Of a stretch of 64,000 bases of DNA, positions 16,025 to 23,554 are shown in pieces. The translations under genes were made by a program, and so were the position numbers. The stretch is taken from NCBI GenBank assembly GCA_033762255.1, contig JANRLT010000007.1, positions 124,001 through 188,000 on the forward strand. Reading direction: 5' to 3'. The notes below the pieces were generated by a model. It did no database searches and was not told the origin of the DNA. It worked only from the letters and a program-made list of their open reading frames with translations. Position 1 is the stretch's first letter. Every line of letters starts with the position of its first letter. This DNA comes from Pirellulales bacterium (GTDB lineage: Bacteria; Planctomycetota; Planctomycetia; Pirellulales; JALHPA01).

Positions 16025-17503
16025 ATGCCCCCATCCCATTTGCAGCTTCGAGCGCGAGCGTTTGATCCGCGACGTTTTCGGCAATTACAGCTTTGGCTGG
16101 ATCCCCGCTGGACGAATGGCATGCGGCTGAGCCGCGTGGCCGAATTTCGCCGCGCGACGGGCGCGTACCTGAGCACTCCCGCGGCGGCCCCTTTGCAGGC
16201 CACGACAGCCTTGACGGTGGAGTTCTGGAAAAATAGCGTCAGCCTGGGATTGGATCGCGCTTATGTCGGCCATGGGTCATATAACACCAGCGGGGGAGGA
16301 GGCTGGAATATTAGTAGCGGCGATGGAGTAAACGGCGGCAACTCCATCAAGGTCTACCTGGCGCTGAACGCCAACTTTTCGGTAATCGCCTCGGGCGTGA
16401 CACCCCAAGCGACATTGGCCGCCGACTGGTCCCAATGTGTCGTCGTCTATAACGGCGGTGGCGCTACCTCCGCCGATCGACTGAAGGTTTACCTGGATGG
16501 CGTGGCTCAGTCGTTGACCTTTAGCGGGACCATTCCCGCCACGCTCTTTTTGCCGACGGTCCCCCTGGAGGTGGGTCGGTTCGCGGGCTTGCCCGGTCGT
16601 GAACTGGACGCCGGTATGCAGCGATTACGCTTGTGGACCGTGGCCTTATCCGCGGCGCAGGCCAGCGCGCTATATAACACCGGCGCGGGACACAGCCATG
16701 CCCAACTCGCGGGGATTTCTGGCTTAGCCGCGCCGGCCGCGGCGTGGGAATTGCAAGAATCCAGCGGCGCGCGCGCGGACTCTGGCCCATCTGGGTTAAC
16801 CTTGCAACAACAAAATGGGACCGTGGCCAGCGGTTTACTAACCACCGAGGTACGCGACCGCGGACCGCGACAATTGGTGCTAACCGCTCCGCTGGGCACC
16901 GCCCCCCGCTGGTCGGAAAGCGAGATCACGGGGAAACCCGGTTGGCGCACGCATGGGCGGCAGTTTCTTAGCGGCACAATCAGTGATTGGCTAACCGCGC
17001 CGACGGGGGATCTGCTGCAAGTGGCGGTCCCCCTCGCGCTCGAAAGCGCGCCCGGCTCTCCTTATGATCACGGGCTATTGGCCAGCGGAGTTAGCGGCAG
17101 TACGGACCGTTATGCGTTTAGCTTATTTTACAAGGACACATCCAATGTGCTAACGCCGCGCCTGCGAATACGCAACCAAAGCGCGCCGAATGGCTTTGTG
17201 ATTGGCAACTCGGCGTTAACCCTGGGTCAGCGGTATGTGCTGAATTGGCGGGGAGCGACGGGCGGGACCGATGGTTATGCCCTGCGCCTCAATGGGCAGG
17301 CCGTGGGCTTGACGGTCCAAAGCGGTCTGGCGAATACCTGGTTTGACGATGTACCGGCGCGGGATAAAGTCGCGCTGGGGGCATTTATCACCGGGGCGAT
17401 TGTTCAAGGGATGGGCCAATACCAGTTTGGCCAGCAACTCGCCTTTGGTCCCGGCCTCAGCCAGAGCGCCAACCGCGCGGCGGAGCGTTGGCTGGGAGTT
17501 TAG
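16025..17503 (+). CDS. LamG/concanavalin-like surface protein of the phage-like block
   Basis: 492 residues from the ATG at 16025; translation upstream would read through the CU-rich leader (SHTPFLHTPT). Residues about 60-240 form a LamG-type jelly roll: LTVEFWKNS, YLALNANFSVIA, WSQCVVVYNGGG, LKVYLDGVAQSLTFSG, LEVGRFAGLPGRELDAGMQR, LRLWTVALSAAQASALYNTG. A second, looser beta domain follows (about 300-480) with QRYVLNWRGATGG and YALRLNGQAVGLTV, probably another jelly roll. There is no signal peptide, so it is cytoplasmic until release: a head fibre, tail-spike substitute or receptor-binding protein is likely. The last 30 residues resemble a C-terminal capping helix. Confidence 0.7.
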   Translation: MPPSHLQLRARAFDPRRFRQLQLWLDPRWTNGMRLSRVAEFRRATGAYLSTPAAAPLQATTALTVEFWKNSVSLGLDRAYVGHGSYNTSGGGGWNISSGDGVNGGNSIKVYLALNANFSVIASGVTPQATLAADWSQCVVVYNGGGATSADRLKVYLDGVAQSLTFSGTIPATLFLPTVPLEVGRFAGLPGRELDAGMQRLRLWTVALSAAQASALYNTGAGHSHAQLAGISGLAAPAAAWELQESSGARADSGPSGLTLQQQNGTVASGLLTTEVRDRGPRQLVLTAPLGTAPRWSESEITGKPGWRTHGRQFLSGTISDWLTAPTGDLLQVAVPLALESAPGSPYDHGLLASGVSGSTDRYAFSLFYKDTSNVLTPRLRIRNQSAPNGFVIGNSALTLGQRYVLNWRGATGGTDGYALRLNGQAVGLTVQSGLANTWFDDVPARDKVALGAFITGAIVQGMGQYQFGQQLAFGPGLSQSANRAAERWLGV

Positions 17504-17639
17504 TTTACGGTGTATGGTATATGGTTTTTCGAAATCGAGGGTGGGACAAGCGGTGCGCGGACATGTAATACGTGCCAGCGTAATCAGCGCACTCTTCCCC
17601 GCGTGCTGCAATTCTAAGCATGGACTATAAAGCATAAAA

Positions 17640-17658
17640 CATCTCACGGAGTGAGATG
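17640..17658. repeat. covarying palindrome, copy 6
   Basis: CATCTCAC-GGA-GTGAGATG, 45 bases upstream of the next ATG, again followed by a CU-rich leader. Confidence 0.85.
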
Positions 17659-17703
17659 AATACAGTTCTCCACTTCTCTATTACTTCATCCTTCACACCG
17701 CCC

Positions 17704-17916
17704 ATGACAGATACTCAACAATACGCGTTGATCAAGAGCTTATGCTTGCAGCAGCTTGCGGATTTACGTTTTTCACCGAAGCCGACCTATGAACTTGATG
17801 GCCAGCGCGTGGCGTGGGAGAGTTACGCGCTGTCGCTGCAACAGACGGTGGATTGGTGCGACCAAAAGCTGCGCGACCAGGAGGTGTACGAGGTACAATC
17901 CGCGGGGTTAACCTAA
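17704..17916 (+). CDS. small protein of the phage-like block, unknown
   Basis: 70 residues from the ATG at 17704; the frame continues upstream into the palindrome and leader, so this start is preferred. Helical, moderately acidic, with YALSLQQTVDWCDQKLRDQE. I recall a small YxLxxxxLxxL-type head-tail connector or spacer in such positions, without being able to name a family. No Shine-Dalgarno is present. Confidence 0.5.
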   Translation: MTDTQQYALIKSLCLQQLADLRFSPKPTYELDGQRVAWESYALSLQQTVDWCDQKLRDQEVYEVQSAGLT

Positions 17917-17954
17917 ATTGTGATACGTACCGGTTTTTCATAGCATAGGATAGC

Positions 17955-18284
17955 ATGATGGCGACATTTGATCCCACGACGGACTTGCGGTTGGTGGCGG
18001 ATTTGCAGCAACAGGTGACGTTGCGGCGGTTTGACACATTGGTGGAGGAGGTGATCCCCCACGCGCTGCACCGCGCGCTGAGTTTATCATTGCTTAACCA
18101 GGTCAATGGGATGATTCACGGCGAAGACGCGCGGTTTCACCTTTTGGAACTGACCGACATTGCCCCGCCCCGGCCAAATGATCAGATTATTGACGCCGAG
18201 GCGCGGCGGTGGCTGATTCGCGAGGTGCAGTACGCGGTCGAGGGTTCGCGTTGGTCGTGCCTATGCCGGTTGATAGAAACTTAA
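17955..18284 (+). CDS. small protein at the 3' end of the phage-like block, unknown
   Basis: 109 residues (one fewer from the second ATG at 17958); AGGATAG precedes the start. A helical N-terminal half (LRLVADLQQQVTLRRFDTLV) and a later LLELTDIAPPRPNDQIIDAEARRW segment. It ends 17 bases from the stop of the convergent CinA-C/NadD gene and so closes the block. No family recognised; tail or connector genes would be expected after this point in a complete phage and are absent. Confidence 0.55.
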   Translation: MMATFDPTTDLRLVADLQQQVTLRRFDTLVEEVIPHALHRALSLSLLNQVNGMIHGEDARFHLLELTDIAPPRPNDQIIDAEARRWLIREVQYAVEGSRWSCLCRLIET

Positions 18285-18301
18285 CTATGCCAAAAGCGGG
18301 C

Positions 18302-19549
18302 TTAGGGGGACGCGGGACTGGCCGTCTCCGGGTTGGGAGGGATCAATTCGGAGTCCAACCGCAGATCGGTGGAAGAGACATCCATGCGAAAATCGGCTTC
18401 CGGGACTTCGATGCACAGGGCGAGCAATTCGGGGGGCAGTTGCAATTGGCTGACGGATTCAAATTTGTTATCGCGCGGATTGCGCCGTCCAAAGACCAAA
18501 AACCGGCAACCGGCGGCGGCGATTTCAGCCAAGGACGCGAGCATCTCGGCGGTGGAACCGCCGTAATAGCGCGGCTGGCCGATGCGTTCGACGGTATCGG
18601 CCCCCACGATAAAAGTAGCTCCGGTAAAGAGCCGCGATTTTTCGACAAAGGTGGGAGCAGCGGTTAGCCATAGGCACTCGCTTTTGGTGAACTGCGCGGC
18701 GCGTTCAGCGATGGTTGTGTAATCGAGCGGGGGTTTTTCCACGTTGACCAGGCTGATTTCCCATTCTACGGGCAAGTCCAGCCGCTGCGCCGCGTACACG
18801 GCCATGGCGGTGTGTCCGGTGTGGCGCGGCTCAAAGGATCCGGGAAAAACCAATCTCGCGCCGGAGAGTGTTTGTTCGGAAGTGACGCGTTCCAGGCCGT
18901 GGCTAGCGCAGGCGCGCAGCCTGCCGCCAATGACATCGCGCCAGGCGGGAAGGCCGGTGGTCAGTTTGGCGACGATATGTTCCCCCTCGAGCAGGGTGGG
19001 CGCGTACGCCGTGGCAACACCGGCGGCGCGGGCCAGTCCCGCCAGCAACAAGTCCGCCACCACGCGTTCTTCTTGTTCGCGGTCGCGTTCCCCCTTGCGC
19101 AGTTCCAGCGACCAGGAACCGGTTTCTTCCCAGGTCTGCCAGGCGACATGCATGCGGTGCGCGCCATGCTTGACACGGCTGCTAATAAGTCCGGCGGTGG
19201 CCGCCAGACCGATCACCGGGAGAAAAGGGGAAACCGGCCGGGGGGGCGAATCCTGCAGCAAAAGCTCTTCCCGCGCCAGGGAGAGCGCCTCCCGCCAGGC
19301 CGCCATGCCCATTTGCCGCGCGGTGCGCACACTGCAAAATTGCCCCGGTGTCGCCAACAAATACCGGCCGAGCGCCGTCGCCGAGTAGGGAACATGCGCG
19401 GCTAATAGCATTTTCGCGGATCCGGGGACCGAAAGCAGGTCGGAGATCGCCAGCGAGCCACCCCCCGTGACCGTAATAACCGTCGGGGCGCACGATTTGT
19501 GCAACTGATGAATCAAGCGGTTGCGGCCGAGATGCGTTTCGCTGCTCAT
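18302..19549 (-). CDS. CinA-C domain fused to a NadD-like nucleotidyltransferase
   Basis: 415 residues from the ATG at 19549. Residues about 1-190 resemble the CinA C-terminal (nicotinamide-nucleotide amidase) domain: TVTGGGSLAISDLLSVPGSA, YSATALGRYL, GLAATAGLISSR, HRMHVAWQTW. Residues about 215-405 are a HxGH nucleotidyltransferase: LVFPGSFEPRHTGHTAMA gives the ATP-binding loop, and MDVSSTDLR is the family's C-terminal SxTxxR motif. Known members of this kind act in NAD turnover; an NMN deamidation followed by adenylylation would be a direct link but that is inference. The usual Gly-x-(D/N) at the HxGH start is replaced by SFEPRHTGH. Confidence 0.7.
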   Translation of the reverse strand: MSSETHLGRNRLIHQLHKSCAPTVITVTGGGSLAISDLLSVPGSAKMLLAAHVPYSATALGRYLLATPGQFCSVRTARQMGMAAWREALSLAREELLLQDSPPRPVSPFLPVIGLAATAGLISSRVKHGAHRMHVAWQTWEETGSWSLELRKGERDREQEERVVADLLLAGLARAAGVATAYAPTLLEGEHIVAKLTTGLPAWRDVIGGRLRACASHGLERVTSEQTLSGARLVFPGSFEPRHTGHTAMAVYAAQRLDLPVEWEISLVNVEKPPLDYTTIAERAAQFTKSECLWLTAAPTFVEKSRLFTGATFIVGADTVERIGQPRYYGGSTAEMLASLAEIAAAGCRFLVFGRRNPRDNKFESVSQLQLPPELLALCIEVPEADFRMDVSSTDLRLDSELIPPNPETASPASP

Positions 19550-19833
19550 AGCAGTTGGTATACCCCAAATGCGGGGCGATTTACCAGGGGAACTGCCCAA
19601 AAGCGGTCAAGTCACCCGAAATCCGCCCCCTGGTGGATGAATCTTTTTTATAGGACAACTTTGCGGAAAGGGCAACGCGCGTTAAATTTATAATCACGCT
19701 TTAGCCGGCGGCCAACTCAAAATCCCCTATATTGCCCCGTGGGGCAGGCGCATGCCGCGAAAATTTTTCATGGACACGCGTCGTTTGCACGACTTACAAA
19801 TTTGCACGACTTACTTTGTCGCGGGAAGTTGCC

Positions 19834-20961
19834 TTGATTACAGTCCAGCCCGTTCATACCCGGCAAGAGCAACGGCAGTTTGTGGATTTTCCCTGGAGGC
19901 ATTACGCGGGGGATTCACTGTGGATTCCACCCCTCTTGGTCAGCATCCGCGAAGCACTTAATTACACACCTAATCCTTTTTACGATCAAGCCGCGATCCA
20001 AACTTTTTTAGCCCGCGAGGGAAACCGCGTGGTGGGCCGGATCGCCGCGATAGAGAATCGGGCGCATAATCAACGCTATCATGAGGAACGGGCGTTTTTT
20101 GGCTTTTACGAAGCGGGCGAAGATCCCGCCATCACCGCCGCGCTCTTGTCCGCCGTACGCGATTGGAGCCGCGCCCGCGGACTGCGCACGCTCCGCGGAC
20201 CGGTCAATCCCTCGCTTAACTATGAACTAGGCTTGTTGGTTGACGGCTTTCATAAACCGCCCGCCTTTATGATGAGCTATAACAAACCCTACTACGCGGC
20301 CCGCCTGGAAAGCTGCGGACTAGCCAAAAGCCAGGATTTGTATGCGTTTTATGGCCATGTCAATATGCTAGGGACGCTGGATAAAAAACTTCAGTCGATG
20401 GTGGACGCCGCGAAGGAACGCTTTGGCGTCAAGCTGCGCGCGTTGGATAAACGCCGCTTCTTGGACGAAGTCCGAATGTTCCTGGATATCTATAACCGAT
20501 CGCTTGTCAATACTTGGGGGTTTGTGCCATTATCAGAAGGGGAAGTCCGCCATCTGGCCGCTGGGTTAAAGCATTTGATCGTGCCAGAACTGTCCATCAT
20601 CGCCGAAATCGAGGGCCAGCCCGTCGGTTGCTGCTTTGCCCTGTTGGACTATAACCCCCGCATCAAGCAAATCAACGGGCGGCTCTTTCCCTTTGGCTTT
20701 TTACGCCTCTTGTGGAATCGCCGCGCCATCAAACAGATGCGCGTCATCAGCGCCAATGTCATTCCCGAATACCAGCGCTGGGGGCTGGGCCTGGTCCTCT
20801 TAAATGGCTTGGTCCCCAAAGTAATGGAATGGGGCATCCAAGAAGCGGAATTCTCCTGGGTGCTAGAGTCCAACCATCTGTCCCGCGCCAGTCTGGAAAA
20901 GGGGGGGGCAAAGCTGGACAAGACCTATCGATTGTATGACGGTCTAGTGGATGCGGATTAA
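19834..20961 (+). CDS. GNAT-superfamily protein (YghO-like)
   Basis: 375 residues from a TTG at 19834 that follows GGGAAG; the longer ORF beginning at 19732 adds 34 residues with no coding character. The start gives MITVQPVHTRQEQ, the usual N-terminus of this family, then FVDFPWRHYAGDSLWIPPLL, typical for YghO-like proteins. The C-terminal half has a GNAT-type core: PVGCCFALLDYNP, VIPEYQRWGLGLVLLNGL, AEFSWVLESNHLSRASLEK. Substrate unknown. Convergent with the barrel-protein cluster, 16 bases apart. Confidence 0.75.
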   Translation: MITVQPVHTRQEQRQFVDFPWRHYAGDSLWIPPLLVSIREALNYTPNPFYDQAAIQTFLAREGNRVVGRIAAIENRAHNQRYHEERAFFGFYEAGEDPAITAALLSAVRDWSRARGLRTLRGPVNPSLNYELGLLVDGFHKPPAFMMSYNKPYYAARLESCGLAKSQDLYAFYGHVNMLGTLDKKLQSMVDAAKERFGVKLRALDKRRFLDEVRMFLDIYNRSLVNTWGFVPLSEGEVRHLAAGLKHLIVPELSIIAEIEGQPVGCCFALLDYNPRIKQINGRLFPFGFLRLLWNRRAIKQMRVISANVIPEYQRWGLGLVLLNGLVPKVMEWGIQEAEFSWVLESNHLSRASLEKGGAKLDKTYRLYDGLVDAD

Positions 20962-20976
20962 CCGCAAATATCCAAA

Positions 20977-22272
20977 CTAATAGATCAGCATCAATCGCGC
21001 GGCCAGCGTGTCTCCCGGTTCGTAATCGGGCGTGGTTTCGCTTTCAAATTCGTACACCCGGCTAAAGACATAACCTAGTTCGGCCTTCATCCCCCAGCCG
21101 CCGTCAAATCGCTTTCGTTCCCAGCCAATCAGCAGCCGATAATCCCGCGCGGACAGGACGTCCGTGGTGTTGTCGCTGCGCTGGAACGCCCATTGTCCCC
21201 CGCCAAATTCGCCGCTGATGCTCAGCCAGTCCTCGCTGTGACCCGTCGCGCGGATTCGGCGCAGGTAGCGCGGCCGCGGCATCACAAATTCCCACGTGGT
21301 GTCCTCGTTGGGTGAATAAATCAAACCCACCGCCGGTAAAAACGGAATATCCTGGCGATCAAGATACACCACGCCCAGGATGACCTTGAGTTGGGGGTTG
21401 CATTCATAAATGCCAAAGAGCTGCGCCGGGACGCGGAGCGCGTCATCGCTGCCGGTTTGCCAGTCGGAGTACCAGCCCGGGATGACCGCGGCATTGAGCA
21501 TCCAGCGGTCGGAGACCTTGCGCAGCCAGCGAATCGAAAGATAGGCATCGTACAGGGTCGAGGGCAAATCCGGCGCGGCGGGGCCTTCGAGCAGATGCAC
21601 GTTAAAGCCGGGAGACAGCAGCAAAGGTGATTCGCGGCTGGGGAGCGGAAATCCCAGCGTAAAACTGTGCTCCAGATCCAATACCGAAAAGCCATCATCA
21701 GCCAGATCGGGCAAATAGGTCGCGCTGATATTGATCGCCTGTAGCATGCCAGGCTTTACCCCGCGGGGTGGCCCGCCGCGCGGCCGCGGATTCTGATCAG
21801 AGGGGGACTCGCAGGTATCGCAGCTTTCGTCAATTAACACCGCCTCCGGGGTCACCGTGGTGGCGGGACCATCCACCAGCGGTGGTGGATCAAATGGCGG
21901 CTCGCTACCGGGATAGGCCACGGCCGCCCCCGCCGATCCGGGTGGCGGACCGCCTCCCCGTCCATAGCCCAGGGGCGCCCCCTCGGCCGTGGTGGGTCCG
22001 GGATAGCCGCTGGGATACCCCGGCGGAAAGAACGACGCGGGTTCGATGGTGGAATATGCCCCAAAGGCGGGAGTGGAAGTCTGCTGCCCGCCTGTTGGTG
22101 TCCCGCTGGCGCTTGCTCCCGCCAGGGTTGGCGCGACGGCTGGCCCGCTTTGTCCAGCCATAGGCAATTGTTGCGCGGTCCCGTTGCCCGTGGAAAAAAT
22201 CGCCGTCCCCAGCAACAGCGGCCAAAAGACACCCCACCGCGCGACTTGGCAAAACAACGGATTCTTACGCAT
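20977..22272 (-). CDS. outer-membrane barrel protein, DUF6268-like, paralogue 3
   Basis: 431 residues: signal peptide; a Pro/Gly/Ala/Thr/Tyr-rich linker (about 40-185); then a barrel-like domain. Shared with its two neighbours: LPDLADDGFSVLDLEHSF, LLLSPGFNVHLLEGPAAPDL, TLYDAYLSIRWLRKVSDRWM, YLDRQDIPFLPAVGLIYSP, FVMPRPRYLRRI, and EFGGGQWAF. The C-terminus ends in a strand with terminal aromatic (LAARLMLIY), as outer-membrane barrels do. Furthest downstream of the three. Confidence 0.7.
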   Translation of the reverse strand: MRKNPLFCQVARWGVFWPLLLGTAIFSTGNGTAQQLPMAGQSGPAVAPTLAGASASGTPTGGQQTSTPAFGAYSTIEPASFFPPGYPSGYPGPTTAEGAPLGYGRGGGPPPGSAGAAVAYPGSEPPFDPPPLVDGPATTVTPEAVLIDESCDTCESPSDQNPRPRGGPPRGVKPGMLQAINISATYLPDLADDGFSVLDLEHSFTLGFPLPSRESPLLLSPGFNVHLLEGPAAPDLPSTLYDAYLSIRWLRKVSDRWMLNAAVIPGWYSDWQTGSDDALRVPAQLFGIYECNPQLKVILGVVYLDRQDIPFLPAVGLIYSPNEDTTWEFVMPRPRYLRRIRATGHSEDWLSISGEFGGGQWAFQRSDNTTDVLSARDYRLLIGWERKRFDGGWGMKAELGYVFSRVYEFESETTPDYEPGDTLAARLMLIY

Positions 22273-22330
22273 AAATTCTCTTTCAAAAAATTATCCGCGG
22301 CGCGTCCCCGGGGAACCGCGCGGCAAAGAA

Positions 22331-23533
22331 TTAATAATTCACGCCCAAGCGCAGTAACACGGTATCGGCCGGTTCGTAGTCGGGATCGCCGGTTTGCTGG
22401 TATTGATACTTGCGGGCAAAGACATAACCCGCCTCGGCCACCCACCCCATCCCACCCGCGCGGCTGCGTCGTTCAATACCGGCGACCAGGCGGTAATCTT
22501 GCGCTGAAAGGACGTCGTCGCGACCATCGGCCCGCTCGATCGCCCATTGCCCGCCGCCAAACTCTCCGCTGATGGCCAGCCAATCATCAAAGCGGCTAGT
22601 TTGTCGGAAGCGAAAGAAGGCTCCGGGGCGGGGGATCATGGCCTCGATGCGCACATTTGGCGACGGAGTCCAGATAAACCCGATCGCGGGCAAAAAATTG
22701 ACATCGTCCCGGTCTAGATACACCAGCCCCGCGATAAATTCCCACTGCGGGGAAATGTCATAAATAATAAAGCTTTGAGCGGGAGCGCGGATCGCCTGGG
22801 TACTGTTGGTGCGAAAGTCCGAAAACCAGCCCGGCTTGACGCTGCTGTTGAGCGTGATGCGGTCGGACAAACGGCGCAGGTAACGCACCTCGAGCGAAGT
22901 ACCGTACAAACCCGGCGGCAAATCGGGGGCTTCCGGACCGCTAAGGAGATAGGCATCTATATTCGGCGAGACCAGCAAGGCGGAGTTCCAGTCGGGAAAG
23001 GGCATGGCCAGCGTGGCCGAATTTTCCAACTCTAGTTGGGTAAACCCGCTGCTGTTCCAGTCTGGCAAATAGCGGGCCGAGCTTTTGACGCCTTGAAACA
23101 GTTCTTGCCGCACGATGCCGGGCAAATCGCTTTCGGTAATGTCAAAATCCTGCACGTAGAGGGTATTACTGCCTAGTAAAAGCGGGTCGTTCGTGGCGGA
23201 CGCTTCTTGGATCAAAACATAATCCGGCATGACCACCGCGGTGGCGCTTGGTGTCGCCGACTGGCTCCACACGGATTCCACCGGGGTCTCCGGGGACATG
23301 CTGGTGGGCGGCTCCACCGACCACGGATCAACATCGGCAACGGGATGCTGTCCAGGCGAGGAATCGCTCGTGCCATCATATTCCCCTGCGGAAACAGCGT
23401 GTGGGCTGTCGGACACGATATAGTCGGGTGGAGGATCCGAATGGTCGGTGTAATTTTGCGCGTGCGTCGGCGCGACCCCATGGGCCAGGACCAACGCCAG
23501 AAACCAGCGAAAAAGATGCGGCAAGTGTAACAA
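22331..23533 (-). CDS. outer-membrane barrel protein, DUF6268-like, paralogue 2
   Basis: 400 residues: signal peptide, a shorter acidic/Ser-rich linker (about 25-135), then the same barrel domain: LLVSPNIDAYLLSGPEAPDL, GTSLEVRYLRRLSDRITL, YLDRDDVNFLPAIGFIWTP, EAMIPRPGAFFRF, EFGGGQWAIERADGRDDVLS and C-terminal VLLRLGVNY. It starts 21 bases after the stop of the gene upstream (paralogue 1), so all three are likely one transcription unit. Confidence 0.7.
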   Translation of the reverse strand: MLHLPHLFRWFLALVLAHGVAPTHAQNYTDHSDPPPDYIVSDSPHAVSAGEYDGTSDSSPGQHPVADVDPWSVEPPTSMSPETPVESVWSQSATPSATAVVMPDYVLIQEASATNDPLLLGSNTLYVQDFDITESDLPGIVRQELFQGVKSSARYLPDWNSSGFTQLELENSATLAMPFPDWNSALLVSPNIDAYLLSGPEAPDLPPGLYGTSLEVRYLRRLSDRITLNSSVKPGWFSDFRTNSTQAIRAPAQSFIIYDISPQWEFIAGLVYLDRDDVNFLPAIGFIWTPSPNVRIEAMIPRPGAFFRFRQTSRFDDWLAISGEFGGGQWAIERADGRDDVLSAQDYRLVAGIERRSRAGGMGWVAEAGYVFARKYQYQQTGDPDYEPADTVLLRLGVNY

Positions 23534-23554
23534 AGATAAGAGTGCCCACCGAAA

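Noticed and set aside
6681-18284. Gene transfer agent of the known alphaproteobacterial type
   Set aside because: Those clusters include tail, tape-measure and baseplate genes; none is seen here, and the LamG and ATPase-GNAT genes are not part of them.
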